Shown: positions 17,760 to 27,598 of the stretch, piece by piece
Numbering within the stretch: the first letter of the stretch is position 1
How the letters are laid out: every line of letters starts with the position of its first letter
Origin: Paramuribaculum sp.
GTDB lineage: Bacteria; Bacteroidota; Bacteroidia; Bacteroidales; Muribaculaceae
Length of the DNA stretch: 64,000 nt
Direction: 5' to 3'
Assembly: GCA_022511125.1 (NCBI GenBank)
Contig: JAFLSD010000011.1
Location: 1 to 64,000 of the forward strand
Notes under the pieces: generated by a model
What the model was told of the DNA's origin: nothing
What the model saw: the letters and a program-made list of their open reading frames with translations, nothing else
Databases searched by the model: none
Translations under genes and position numbers: made by a program

Positions 17760-17800
17760 AAAAAAAGATGGGATACGATGCCGAGACACCGCATCCCATC
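17760..17800 (-). terminator. Terminator between mutB and the AraC gene
   Basis: On the minus strand GATGGGAT and ATCCCATC (8 bp, plus two more pairs after a mismatch) are followed by seven T. The T run stops two bases before the AraC start codon at 17757, so the regulator needs readthrough or a start inside this element. Confidence 0.82.
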
Positions 17801-17817
17801 ATTATCGGTTAAACGAA

Positions 17818-19956
17818 TCATTCAGCTTCGAGAAGTTCTATCATCTTGATAGCACTTTCGGGGATACGTGTACCGGGGCCGAAGATAGCGGCAACGCCGG
17901 CCTTGTAGAGGAAATCATAGTCCTGAGCCGGGATTACACCGCCTGCAGTAACGAGTATATCCTCGCGGCCGAGCTTTTTGAGTTCTTCGATCACCTGGGG
18001 TACGAGGGTCTTGTGACCGGCGGCCAAAGAGCTTACTCCAAGGATATGAACATCGTTTTCTACAGCCTGACGGGCAGCTTCGGCCGGAGTCTGGAACAAC
18101 GGACCCATGTCGACGTCGAATCCGCAGTCGGCATAACCGGTAGCTACTACTTTCGCGCCACGGTCGTGACCATCCTGTCCCATTTTCGCAATCATGATAC
18201 GAGGCTGACGGCCTTCGCGTTTTGCGAAGTCTTCACACATCTTCTGAGCTTTAACAAAGTCAGGATCCTGTTTTGTTTCGTTTGAGTACACGCCTGAAAT
18301 AGTTCTAATTACAGCTTTATATCTACCTACAACATCTTCACAAGCATCGGAAATCTCACCGAGTGTAGCACGCAAACCGGCAGCTTTGACAGCCAGGTCG
18401 AGCAAATTGCCTTCGCCTGTGCGAACACATTCAGTGATGGCTTTGAGAGCTTCTTTCACCTTTGCTTCGTCACGGTGAGCTTTTACTTCGTTGAGACGTT
18501 CGATCTGCTCCTTGCGCACTTCGGTATTGTCGATTTCAAGGATATCGATCGGATCTTCATGATCAAGACGATATTTGTTGATGCCGACAATTGTCTGACG
18601 TCCGCTGTCGATGCGCGCCTGAGTGCGGGCAGCAGCTTCTTCGATACGCAGTTTGGGGAGTCCTGTTTCGATTGCTTTGGCCATACCGCCTAGTTTTTCG
18701 ATTTCCTGGATGTGTTCCCAAGCACGGTGAGCGATCTCCTGAGTGAGTGACTCAACGTAGTACGAACCTGCCCACGGGTCAACCTGCTTGGTGACCATCG
18801 TTTCTTCCTGAATGTAGATCTGAGTGTTACGTGCTATACGTGCAGAGAAGTCAGTCGGAAGTGCGATAGCTTCGTCGAGCGCGTTGGTGTGGAGCGACTG
18901 AGTGTGTCCGAGTGCTGCTCCCATAGCTTCGATACATGTACGTCCCACGTTGTTGAACGGATCCTGTTCGGTGAGCGACCATCCGGAAGTCTGGGAGTGG
19001 GTGCGCAATGCAAGCGATTTCGGATTTTTAGGATTGAACTGTGACACGATCTTAGCCCAAAGCATACGCGCAGCTCTCATCTTTGCAATTTCCATGAAGA
19101 AATTCATGCCGATAGCCCAGAAGAAAGAGAGACGCGGAGCGAACGAGTCGATATCCATGCCTGCATTAACACCGGCGCGGAGATATTCAAGACCGTCGGC
19201 GAGTGTGTAAGCCAACTCGATGTCACAAGTAGCACCTGCTTCCTGCATGTGGTAACCTGAGATTGAAATTGAGTTGAACTTAGGCATGTTCTGCGAGGTA
19301 TATTCGAAGATATCGGCGATGATACGCATCGAGAATTCAGGCGGATAAATGTAGGTATTACGCACCATGAATTCCTTAAGAATGTCGTTCTGAATAGTTC
19401 CGGCCATCTCTTCAAGTTTCGCACCCTGCTCCAGTCCGGCATTGATATAGAAAGCCAGAACAGGAAGAACAGCACCGTTCATAGTCATCGACACTGACAT
19501 CTTGTTCAAAGGTATGCCGTCGAAAAGCACTTTCATATCGTCGAGCGAGCAGATAGAAACGCCGGCTTTACCAACGTCGCCTACCACTCTTTCATGGTCG
19601 GCGTCATAACCTCTGTGAGTGGCAAGATCGAATGCCACTGACAGACCTTTCTGACCTGCGGCAAGATTACGACGGTAGAATGCGTTCGACTCTGCTGCTG
19701 TCGAGAATCCTGCATACTGACGGATTGTCCAGGGACGCAACGGGTACATAGCACTGTACGGGCCGCGGAGGAAAGGAGGAATACCCGAAACATAATTCAG
19801 ATGTTCCATTCCTTCAAGGTCGTCCTTTGTGTAAATAGGTTTTACGGGAATCAGTTCAGGGGTGAGCCATTCTTCACCCTTTACATTGGCATTTTCGGCT
19901 TTGTGAGCTGAGAATGCGTCGGTATCAATATTTATTTTTTTGAAATCAGGTTTCAT
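17818..19956 (-). CDS. mutB: Methylmalonyl-CoA mutase, large (catalytic) subunit
   Basis: 712 residues. Adenosylcobalamin-dependent interconversion of succinyl-CoA and methylmalonyl-CoA in the cytoplasm, used by Bacteroidales to make propionate. Seen: substrate-barrel N-terminus ([20 protein letters not shown]), [13 protein letters not shown], and the C-terminal B12 domain with DGHDRG at 595-600 (His597 is the lower cobalt ligand) and [14 protein letters not shown]. Length and motifs match the Propionibacterium-type heterodimer. It follows mutA by 26 nt. No cobalamin riboswitch is visible upstream of either gene. Confidence 0.97.
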   Translation of the reverse strand: MKPDFKKINIDTDAFSAHKAENANVKGEEWLTPELIPVKPIYTKDDLEGMEHLNYVSGIPPFLRGPYSAMYPLRPWTIRQYAGFSTAAESNAFYRRNLAAGQKGLSVAFDLATHRGYDADHERVVGDVGKAGVSICSLDDMKVLFDGIPLNKMSVSMTMNGAVLPVLAFYINAGLEQGAKLEEMAGTIQNDILKEFMVRNTYIYPPEFSMRIIADIFEYTSQNMPKFNSISISGYHMQEAGATCDIELAYTLADGLEYLRAGVNAGMDIDSFAPRLSFFWAIGMNFFMEIAKMRAARMLWAKIVSQFNPKNPKSLALRTHSQTSGWSLTEQDPFNNVGRTCIEAMGAALGHTQSLHTNALDEAIALPTDFSARIARNTQIYIQEETMVTKQVDPWAGSYYVESLTQEIAHRAWEHIQEIEKLGGMAKAIETGLPKLRIEEAAARTQARIDSGRQTIVGINKYRLDHEDPIDILEIDNTEVRKEQIERLNEVKAHRDEAKVKEALKAITECVRTGEGNLLDLAVKAAGLRATLGEISDACEDVVGRYKAVIRTISGVYSNETKQDPDFVKAQKMCEDFAKREGRQPRIMIAKMGQDGHDRGAKVVATGYADCGFDVDMGPLFQTPAEAARQAVENDVHILGVSSLAAGHKTLVPQVIEELKKLGREDILVTAGGVIPAQDYDFLYKAGVAAIFGPGTRIPESAIKMIELLEAE

Positions 19957-19982
19957 AATTACTTGATATTAGGATGAAAGAA

Positions 19983-21833
19983 TTATTTCAACAACTTTTC
20001 GTTAAAGGCTTTCAATGTATCGAGCACGTTGCTGCGGACATTGATGAAATTGGTTATACCGACAGCCTTCAGGTCGTCGCTACAAGCTGGAGCGCCAGCT
20101 ACTACAAATTCGGCACGGCCGTCAAGATATTTGAACGCTTTCGGAGCGAGTTCGGCGTATTCGTCGTCGCTTGAACAAAGTACAACTACATCCGCGCCTT
20201 TTTCCATCGCTGCATCGACACCCTGTTCAACTGTATCGAAACCAAGATTATCGATTATTTCATAGCCTGCACAACCGAAGAAATTGGTCGAGAACTGTGC
20301 CCTTGCCAGACGCATTGCGAGATTGCCGATAGTTAGCATGAACACTTTCGGTCTTTTCGCAGCTGCCTCGGTGGCAAGACGGAGAGCTTCAAAATCGCTT
20401 GCCGCTCTTGTTGTAGGAAGAGCGTTTTCAGCGTTGTCACCTTCCGACTTATGAGCACAACCGCACGAACATCCATTCGTTTTGATTTTCGGGGCTGCAA
20501 ACTCGTTGATATTCGGATACTGATTCGTTCCAAGCAGGATCTCCTTGCGGCGAGCCACATCTGTATGACGTTTTTCTGATGTAGCTTTGATTACCTTTTG
20601 GATTTCACCGTTATTCACTTCCTGAAGGAAGCCGCCATTATCCTCAACTTCGAGGAACAGTTTCCACGCCTCGTGAGCTATCGAAACCGTCAGGGTCTCT
20701 ACATAATAGCTACCTCCGGCAGGGTCAACTACTTTATCCAAGTGACTTTCTTCCTTGAGAAGGAACTGCTGATTGCGAGCTATTCTTTCCGAGAAATCAT
20801 CCGGTTTTTCATAAGGGGTGTCGAAAGGCACAACGGTAATCGAATCTACCCCTGCAAGAGCGGCCGACATACATTCTGTCTGGCTGCGGAGCAGATTGAC
20901 ATGTGCGTCATAAATCGTCTGATTGAACTTTGATGTTATGGCGTGTACACTCATCTTGCAAGCGTCATTGTTGTCAGTGTACTGTCTTACGATTTGTGCC
21001 CACAACATTCTCGCTGCTCTAAATTTGGCAAGTTCCATGAAGTAGTTGCTCGAAACGCCCATATTGAACTTGATTCTTTCAGCAATTTCGGATGCATCAA
21101 GACCGGCGTCAGTCATCATCGTAAGCCACTGGGCTCCCCATGACAACGCATAACCGAGTTCCTGGAAGATGTAAGCGCCTGCATCGCTCAGCATCACGCT
21201 GTCTACTGACAGAACCTTCAGATTTTTTACAGGTTTCACTACTTCAAGAAGCTTCTTAGCTATTTCAGCGATGTCACCCGGGAAGGGAACGCCATGAAGA
21301 AGCGGCTTTCTGAACGGATTGAAGTCGATCGAGCCCTTGAACTGAGCTTCTTTGCCGTTTTGCTTGAGGTAAGCAACTAATTTCTCTGCTAATTCAACGG
21401 CATGACGCGGACAGCAAGTAAAGTTAACCTCTACTTTCTCCAAGTCGATATCTTTTAGCATAACTGCCAAAGTTTCGTCAGTCAGTTCTGTCACTTTGAA
21501 ACCGAGCGAAGTCACACCTTTAGTCAGAACATCAAGAGCTTTAGCATTTGCCTCTTCAGCGGAATCGGCAAGAATTTCCTGACGTGTAAACCAGTCATTG
21601 TCGGTTTTTGTCCCTCTAACGAAAGGATATTCGCCGGGAAGTGAATTTAAGGTACTTAGATTTTCGATATCTTCCGCACGATACATCGGTTGAACATCAA
21701 AACCTTCATTCGTACGCCAGACCAGTTTTTTGTCAAAAGGAGCTCCTTTTAAGTCAGCTTCGACTTTTGCTTTCCATTCCTGAGTTGAAACGGGTGGAAA
21801 CTGATCAAACAATTTTTCTTTTTTTTCTGCCAT
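19983..21833 (-). CDS. mutA: Methylmalonyl-CoA mutase, small subunit
   Basis: 616 residues. Partner of MutB; the small subunit has the same barrel plus B12-like fold but does not bind cobalamin. Seen: FPPVSTQEWKAKVEADLKGA near the N-terminus, [31 protein letters not shown], and a C-terminal domain (RPKVFMLTIGNLAMRLARA) lacking the DxHxxG of MutB, as expected. Odd: the linker before that domain contains NGCSCGCAHKSEGD, three closely spaced Cys and one His. I do not recall this from other MutA proteins, and it could bind a metal. The operon order appears to be PFP, mutA, mutB. Confidence 0.95.
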   Translation of the reverse strand: MAEKKEKLFDQFPPVSTQEWKAKVEADLKGAPFDKKLVWRTNEGFDVQPMYRAEDIENLSTLNSLPGEYPFVRGTKTDNDWFTRQEILADSAEEANAKALDVLTKGVTSLGFKVTELTDETLAVMLKDIDLEKVEVNFTCCPRHAVELAEKLVAYLKQNGKEAQFKGSIDFNPFRKPLLHGVPFPGDIAEIAKKLLEVVKPVKNLKVLSVDSVMLSDAGAYIFQELGYALSWGAQWLTMMTDAGLDASEIAERIKFNMGVSSNYFMELAKFRAARMLWAQIVRQYTDNNDACKMSVHAITSKFNQTIYDAHVNLLRSQTECMSAALAGVDSITVVPFDTPYEKPDDFSERIARNQQFLLKEESHLDKVVDPAGGSYYVETLTVSIAHEAWKLFLEVEDNGGFLQEVNNGEIQKVIKATSEKRHTDVARRKEILLGTNQYPNINEFAAPKIKTNGCSCGCAHKSEGDNAENALPTTRAASDFEALRLATEAAAKRPKVFMLTIGNLAMRLARAQFSTNFFGCAGYEIIDNLGFDTVEQGVDAAMEKGADVVVLCSSDDEYAELAPKAFKYLDGRAEFVVAGAPACSDDLKAVGITNFINVRSNVLDTLKAFNEKLLK

Positions 21834-21877
21834 GATGAGGTATAAATAGATATTTATCGTTTATAAATATTTCAAGC

Positions 21878-23524
21878 TTATTTTTCCAAATGTTCGTATT
21901 GGAGAGTGAGTGTTGGCTGATCGCACACTTCTGTCGGGCCGAAATACTGAATCGGGCCGGGGAAAACATATTGTGTATTGATGGCCCAATCGTCACGCTT
22001 CATCGCAAAACGCTCGAAGGGCTTACCATCAAGACGTACCAACGCTTTCTGTATCACCGGTTTCATTTCACCATGACGACGCTCCATATTGAACATCATT
22101 GTGATAGGAACACCACCGGCCAACCACTGAACTGAAGGCTTAGTCAGATTTCTGAGACTGGAGATATAGCCGGTAACGCCCGCATTGATAAGACACGCTG
22201 CGTTATAACCTAATGCATAACAATAGTCGGCATCAAAGTTTGACGGAGCTGCGCAACGACCTTCATAGCCGAAGAAATGATGGAGAGGTGAGAATTTACC
22301 GTCATATTCACCGTTTTCTTTCATTTCTTTGAGTTTGCGTCCTACCATTTCACTCAACAGTTTTTCCGTTTCAATCAACGAAACCTGAACGTTTCCATGA
22401 GGATCTCTGTCGAGAGTGAGCTGACGAGCTACGCCTTCCGGCAGCGACAAGAACACTTCTGCATTTGCCGAAGTCAGATTCTTTGAGAGGAATTCACGCT
22501 GTTCTGCCTGTGATCTAGACGCGAAATCAGGAGTACGTGCGAGCAAATCGTTCAGTTCAGCTATCAGACTCTTCATAGCCGGTATAAATTCAATAAGACC
22601 TTCCGGAATGAGAACCGTACCGAAATTCGATCCGTATTTAGCTCTCTCAGCAACTACATTGGCGATTGAATCGACAACATCCTGGAGAGTCTGATTTTTT
22701 GCTTCTACCTCTTCGGAAATTATACAGATATTAGGCTGCGTCTGCAAAGCGCATTCGAGGGCGATATGAGAAGCCGAACGACCCATCAGCTTGATAAAAT
22801 GCCAATATTTTTTTGCCGAGAAGCAGTCGCGCTGAATATTACCGATAAGTTCGGAATAAACTTTAGTGGCCGTATCAAAACCGAATGAAGCCTCAACCAC
22901 ATGGTTTTTAAGGTCACCGTCGATTGTTTTGGGGCAACCGATCACCTGAACGCCGGCATCTATCGATTTGTAATATTCGGCGAGTATGGCGGCATTCGTA
23001 TTGGAGTCGTCACCACCGATTATAACAAGAGCGGTTATATTAAGCTCTTTCAGAATTTCCAAGCCTTTGTCAAACTGCTCTTTCTTCTCTAATTTGGTTC
23101 TTCCTGATCCGATTATATCAAAACCGCCTGTGTTGCGGTATTCATCGATTATATCTGATGTCAGTTCGATGTATTTGTGGTCTACAAGTCCACCGGGACC
23201 CATCAGAAAACCATAAAGGCGGCTTTCTTTGTTTATTTTTTTAATTCCGTCGAATAACCCTGATATTACGTTATGGCCGCCGGGAGCCTGACCGCCCGAC
23301 AATATTACACCTACATTGATCGGTTTACCTACTGTTGGAGTCGGATTTTTTTCAAAATGAAGTTCAGGAAGTCCATAGGTGTTAGGGAAAAGTTTTTGGA
23401 TTTCTTCTTGATCATCAACTGATTGAGTGGGAGCGCCTTCTACGGCTTTAACTGCTCCGGTGAGCGATACCGGCAATTTTGGCTGATAAGCTGAACGAGC
23501 TATCTGCAATGCACTTTTTTTCAT
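21878..23524 (-). CDS. pfp: PPi-dependent phosphofructokinase (diphosphate--fructose-6-phosphate 1-phosphotransferase)
   Basis: 548 residues from the ATG at 23524 ([18 protein letters not shown]). An upstream in-frame ATG at 23593 would add 23 untypical residues. The enzyme reversibly phosphorylates fructose 6-phosphate with pyrophosphate. Seen: [18 protein letters not shown] (phosphate loop), [26 protein letters not shown] with the PPi-type Asp, and [17 protein letters not shown]. This is the long PFP form found in plants, spirochaetes and Bacteroidota. It precedes mutA by 44 bp, tying PPi-saving glycolysis to the propionate route; whether they share one transcript is an inference. Confidence 0.94.
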   Translation of the reverse strand: MKKSALQIARSAYQPKLPVSLTGAVKAVEGAPTQSVDDQEEIQKLFPNTYGLPELHFEKNPTPTVGKPINVGVILSGGQAPGGHNVISGLFDGIKKINKESRLYGFLMGPGGLVDHKYIELTSDIIDEYRNTGGFDIIGSGRTKLEKKEQFDKGLEILKELNITALVIIGGDDSNTNAAILAEYYKSIDAGVQVIGCPKTIDGDLKNHVVEASFGFDTATKVYSELIGNIQRDCFSAKKYWHFIKLMGRSASHIALECALQTQPNICIISEEVEAKNQTLQDVVDSIANVVAERAKYGSNFGTVLIPEGLIEFIPAMKSLIAELNDLLARTPDFASRSQAEQREFLSKNLTSANAEVFLSLPEGVARQLTLDRDPHGNVQVSLIETEKLLSEMVGRKLKEMKENGEYDGKFSPLHHFFGYEGRCAAPSNFDADYCYALGYNAACLINAGVTGYISSLRNLTKPSVQWLAGGVPITMMFNMERRHGEMKPVIQKALVRLDGKPFERFAMKRDDWAINTQYVFPGPIQYFGPTEVCDQPTLTLQYEHLEK

Positions 23525-23618
23525 TATATTATGACTTTTGGTTAATTTTAATTCTTCTGCAAATATCGTTATTTTTTCTGAAAATATTAACAATCGGAGC
23601 TAAAACCTTAAGGGCAAT

Positions 23619-24107
23619 TCATGATATTGATGATTTGATCTCTTTCAAGTGTTCTACCATCATGTCCGGATTGTTACATCCAAGCATATATTGCCTGCCG
23701 TTTTTCAACCTGATGAAAAAGCATTCGGAGGACTTCCCGTAATAGGCAAAATATTTACCTAAATCTCTCTCACTGAACCAACCCCAATAGCCGAACCACC
23801 CTCCGCTACCTAAGAGTCTCCTTTCATTCATCGTAGGAGTAATCCTCTCAATCATCTCTATTTCAGAAATAGGTATCACCTTGCTTTTTAATGGCCGGCG
23901 CACCTTTAAAGCTTCATCATTTGCTTTCACAGAAACAGGCATATAGATCAACATACTGACCACGAGCAAAATCATAGCTGATGTGACGATCCAGAAAGGC
24001 AACATTTCTCCTTTTTCGAAACATTTTACTATAACAAAGACGTACAAGGAGATAGCTACAATTGTGACTATTATAGAATATAAACTGATACGGACTTTTT
24101 GCTTCAT
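23619..24107 (-). CDS. Membrane protein with bacterial PH-like domain
   Basis: 162 residues: two membrane segments (about 8-28 and 38-58), then a cytoplasmic-looking beta-rich domain with VKANDEALKVRRPLKSKVIP, ISEIEMIERITPTM and FFIRLKNGRQYMLGCNN. This layout fits the small bacterial PH-domain (YdbT/DUF304-like) proteins. A role is not known for such proteins in this group. Its promoter box lies back to back with that of lepA. Confidence 0.65.
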   Translation of the reverse strand: MKQKVRISLYSIIVTIVAISLYVFVIVKCFEKGEMLPFWIVTSAMILLVVSMLIYMPVSVKANDEALKVRRPLKSKVIPISEIEMIERITPTMNERRLLGSGGWFGYWGWFSERDLGKYFAYYGKSSECFFIRLKNGRQYMLGCNNPDMMVEHLKEIKSSIS

Positions 24108-24123
24108 AATAATTAAGTTTCAA

Positions 24124-24131
24124 CAAAGTTA
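24124..24131 (-). promoter_or_regulatory. -7 box of the PH-domain gene
   Basis: Minus-strand TAACTTTG, 16 nt before the ATG at 24107. Confidence 0.6.
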
Positions 24132-24167
24132 GCAATTTTACCCGAAACGCCCTACATCCTTCATAGT

Positions 24168-24197
24168 TTGTCAAGAGTGGAATTTTGCGTAACTTTG
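24168..24197 (+). promoter_or_regulatory. Promoter of lepA
   Basis: TTG 24168-24170, 19 nt, TAACTTTG 24190-24197; the start codon at 24216 follows after 18 nt. Confidence 0.7.
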
Positions 24198-24215
24198 CGC
24201 CAAGAAATATTAAAG

Positions 24216-26003
24216 ATGAAAAATATACGTAATTTCTGCATTATTGCCCACATAGACCATGGCAAAAGTACTCTTGCCGACCGTCTTCTCGAATATACCA
24301 ATACTATACAATCCAAAGATTTACAGGCTCAGGTGCTTGACGATATGGATCTCGAGCGCGAACGTGGTATTACCATCAAAAGCCATGCTATCCAAATGGA
24401 TTATTCTTATGAGAACGAGCATTATGTACTTAATCTTATCGACACTCCGGGACACGTTGACTTTTCATATGAAGTGTCCCGCTCTATAGCGGCATGTGAA
24501 GGCGCTCTCCTTATCGTTGACGCTTCGCAAGGCATTCAGGCTCAGACAATTTCAAACCTCTATATGGCTATCGACAATGATTTGGAAATTATTCCGGTCA
24601 TAAATAAAGTCGATCTCGACAGTGCAAAGCCGGAAGAGGTTGCCGATCAGATTGTGGATCTTCTGGGTTGCGATCATGACGATATAATCAAAGCAAGCGG
24701 AAAAACGGGTATCGGTATACCTGAAATACTTGAAGCTATTATACAAAGAATTCCCGCTCCGAAAGGAGATCCCGAAGCGCCATTGCAAGCTTTGATTTTC
24801 GATTCGGTTTTCAATCCATTCAGAGGCATTATAGCTTACTTTAAGATTGTAAATGGAACTATACGCAAAAACGATTTCGTTAAATTTGTTTCAACCGGAA
24901 AAGAATATCATGCCGATGAAATAGGGATATTGAAAATGGATATGGTTCCGAAAAATGAACTTTCGGCAGGTAATGTGGGGTACATTATTTCGGGAATAAA
25001 AACGTCTAAAGAAGTGAGGGTCGGCGACACAATCACCCATGTTGAAAATCCATGCAAAGAAGCCATCGACGGCTTTGAGGAAGTGAAACCGATGGTGTTT
25101 GCCGGTGTCTATCCTATCGAAACCGAGGATTTCGAAAATCTAAGGAGTTCGTTAGAAAAGCTTCAGCTCAACGATGCTTCGCTGACATTCCAGCCCGAAT
25201 CATCGGTAGCGCTCGGATTCGGATTCAGATGTGGTTTTTTAGGTCTGCTTCACATGGAGATAATCCAGGAGCGTCTCGGTCGAGAGTTTGATATGGATGT
25301 GATAACTACTGTGCCTAATGTTTCGTATCGCGTTTTTGATAAAAGAGGAGAAATGATCGAAGTCCACAATCCATCAGGCTTGCCCGATCCCACTCTTATC
25401 GACCATATCGAGGAGCCATATATCCGCGCATCGATTATAACCATAGCCGACTTCATAGGACCGATAATGACTTTATGTCTGGGCAAACGCGGAATTTTGG
25501 TTAAACAGGAATATATATCCGGTAACCGAATGGAGCTGATTTTCGATATGCCTTTAGGAGAAATCGTAATCGATTTTTATGATAAACTGAAGAGCATATC
25601 TAAAGGCTACGCTTCTTTCGACTATCATCTTCACGATTTCCGGGAGTCTAAATTAGTTAAGCTCGACATTCTTCTGAATGGAGAAAGTGTCGACGCTCTG
25701 AGCACTCTCACTCATGTGGATAATTCCGTAAGTTTCGGCCGAAGAATGTGTGAGAAACTTAAAGAACTAATCCCTCGTCAACAATTCGATATAGCGATTC
25801 AGGCTGCTATTGGAGCCAAAATCATAGCGAGAGAAACGATAAAAGCCGTCCGTAAAGATGTCACTGCCAAATGTTATGGAGGTGATATCTCACGTAAAAG
25901 GAAACTACTCGAGAAACAAAAGAAAGGCAAAAAACGTATGAAGCAGATAGGTTCAGTGGAAGTTCCACAAAAAGCTTTCCTTGCCGTATTGAAACTTGAT
26001 TAA
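24216..26003 (+). CDS. lepA: Elongation factor 4 (LepA)
   Basis: 595 residues from the ATG at 24216 ([18 protein letters not shown]); a longer frame from 24168 overlaps the promoter. Translational GTPase that acts on stalled or initiating ribosomes. Seen: G1 AHIDHGKS (11-18), [35 protein letters not shown], and the LepA-specific C-terminal domain ([20 protein letters not shown]). Full length and typical. Its stop is 10 nt ahead of nhaA, suggesting cotranscription. Confidence 0.98.
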   Translation: MKNIRNFCIIAHIDHGKSTLADRLLEYTNTIQSKDLQAQVLDDMDLERERGITIKSHAIQMDYSYENEHYVLNLIDTPGHVDFSYEVSRSIAACEGALLIVDASQGIQAQTISNLYMAIDNDLEIIPVINKVDLDSAKPEEVADQIVDLLGCDHDDIIKASGKTGIGIPEILEAIIQRIPAPKGDPEAPLQALIFDSVFNPFRGIIAYFKIVNGTIRKNDFVKFVSTGKEYHADEIGILKMDMVPKNELSAGNVGYIISGIKTSKEVRVGDTITHVENPCKEAIDGFEEVKPMVFAGVYPIETEDFENLRSSLEKLQLNDASLTFQPESSVALGFGFRCGFLGLLHMEIIQERLGREFDMDVITTVPNVSYRVFDKRGEMIEVHNPSGLPDPTLIDHIEEPYIRASIITIADFIGPIMTLCLGKRGILVKQEYISGNRMELIFDMPLGEIVIDFYDKLKSISKGYASFDYHLHDFRESKLVKLDILLNGESVDALSTLTHVDNSVSFGRRMCEKLKELIPRQQFDIAIQAAIGAKIIARETIKAVRKDVTAKCYGGDISRKRKLLEKQKKGKKRMKQIGSVEVPQKAFLAVLKLD

Positions 26004-26013
26004 TCTTTTAGAG

Positions 26014-27417
26014 ATGAGCACTGAAATCAAAAAACAAAAAGATAATGTAGAACCTCATCCGCCATTCTATGCCGCCCGACAAGCTATCAGACGACATGCT
26101 ACGGGCGGTAATGTGTTGATTTTTGCTACAATACTGGCATTGATTGTTGCCAATCTTCCCTGGATCAATCAGCATTATTTTGACTTTTGGACTCAAGAAG
26201 TGAGATTGCAGTTAGGCGACTTCAATTTCTTTAGTCATGCCGGACATCCCATGTCTGTGCTGGCCTTTATCAACGACGCTTTAATGGCGATTTTCTTCTT
26301 TTCGATAGGACTGGAAATCAAACGAGAAGTACTTGTTGGTGAACTGTCCTCTTTTAAACAGGCTTTATTGCCGATCATGGGAGCTATCGGAGGTATGGCT
26401 GTCCCTGTTGGAATTTACTATCTGATGAGTAAAGGGACTGACTATGTCGACGGTGCAGCCATTCCGATGGCTACAGATATAGCGTTTTCTCTCGGCGTTC
26501 TTGCCATGCTTGGCAAGAGGGTTCCTCTTTCGGTAAAAATTTTTCTTACGACTCTCGCTGTAGTCGACGACATCGGCGGTATTATAGTAATAGCTGCTTT
26601 TTATTCCACCCATATAGAAATCGTATATCTGCTTTATGCGGCAGGGCTACTGTTAATTCTGCTGCTTGGCAGTGCATTTCATATAAAGAGCAAGACGTTC
26701 TATCTATTCATTGGGGGCATAGTATGGTTTCTGTTCCTCAATTCCGGTGTACATCCGACGATAGCCGGTGTGCTTGTTGCGTTCTGCGTGCCGGCAACTC
26801 CTGTTTTTGCGCCCAAGAGATATATCAGGATAATACGTTCTTCTATATCGCACTTCAATCAGGAAGACGACGAATCGCTTAACCAAAGGAAGATACTGAG
26901 TAAAATGCAGATGAACTGGTTGAAGCAAATCGAAAGTGCCTCCGATAAAGTGATATCCCCGTTGCAGGAACTTGAGGACTTACTCCATCCGATAGTCAAC
27001 AATTATATCATTCCTCTATTCGCTTTTGCCAACGCAGGCATATACTTCCTAAATCTTGATGCTTCGGCAATAGTGCAAGGAATCAGTCTTGCCATCATTT
27101 GTGGCCTTGTTCTGGGCAAATTCATCGGTATATTCGTTTTCTCATGGATTACCGTCAAACTTCACCTCGCACCTATGCCACATCATTCCAACTGGAAGAT
27201 TATGGGAGCTGTGGCTATGCTCGGAGGTATCGGATTTACAGTTTCTCTTTTTATCGCCAATCTGACCTTTCCGGGAAATGATTCTAACAGTTTGATTTTG
27301 CTCAACGAGGCAAAATTAGGTATTGTTATCGGATCGCTTCTTTCGGGAATCCTCGGATTTATTTTACTCCAGACTTTTCTGCCTAAAAAGGCACTCGACG
27401 ACGAAACTGAAGAATAA
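26014..27417 (+). CDS. nhaA: Na+/H+ antiporter NhaA
   Basis: 467 residues from the ATG at 26014. Inner-membrane sodium/proton exchanger with about 12 spans. Seen: FFFSIGLEIKREVLVGEL, AIPMATDIAFSLGVLAMLG and TTLAVVDDIGGIIVIA, which contain the paired Asp residues of the ion site (D163/D164 in E. coli), and AMLGGIGFTVSLFIANL near the end. Compared with the E. coli protein it has an extra hydrophilic insert around residues 275-325 (HFNQEDDESLNQRKIL...), which I believe is common in Bacteroidota. Between lepA and the rprXY pair; homologues of RprY have been tied to sodium and redox genes. Confidence 0.96.
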   Translation: MSTEIKKQKDNVEPHPPFYAARQAIRRHATGGNVLIFATILALIVANLPWINQHYFDFWTQEVRLQLGDFNFFSHAGHPMSVLAFINDALMAIFFFSIGLEIKREVLVGELSSFKQALLPIMGAIGGMAVPVGIYYLMSKGTDYVDGAAIPMATDIAFSLGVLAMLGKRVPLSVKIFLTTLAVVDDIGGIIVIAAFYSTHIEIVYLLYAAGLLLILLLGSAFHIKSKTFYLFIGGIVWFLFLNSGVHPTIAGVLVAFCVPATPVFAPKRYIRIIRSSISHFNQEDDESLNQRKILSKMQMNWLKQIESASDKVISPLQELEDLLHPIVNNYIIPLFAFANAGIYFLNLDASAIVQGISLAIICGLVLGKFIGIFVFSWITVKLHLAPMPHHSNWKIMGAVAMLGGIGFTVSLFIANLTFPGNDSNSLILLNEAKLGIVIGSLLSGILGFILLQTFLPKKALDDETEE

Positions 27418-27455
27418 AAAGAACATTTTTCTTAAAATTCGAACCGATTTTAGTT

Positions 27456-27493
27456 AATTTTTCCTATCGAATTAAGATTTGATAGGAAAAATT
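27456..27493. repeat. 13-bp perfect inverted repeat between nhaA and rprX
   Basis: AATTTTTCCTATC (27456-27468) and GATAGGAAAAATT (27481-27493) flank a 12-nt AT loop. The T and A runs are inside the stem and no U tail follows, so it is an unusual terminator. An operator site is an alternative. Confidence 0.8.
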
Positions 27494-27598
27494 TGCTTTA
27501 TTCACATTTAATTGTTAATTTCGTACTGAGATGTTAAACGAATTGCTTGTTTTAGAGTCATAATTAAGGATAGAAAATAAAAACTGTCTTAAAAAACT

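Noticed and set aside
17758-17802. Extended N-terminus of the AraC gene from 17802
   Set aside because: Those 15 codons are the terminator hairpin and T run; the ATG at 17757 gives the proper start of the metal-binding module.
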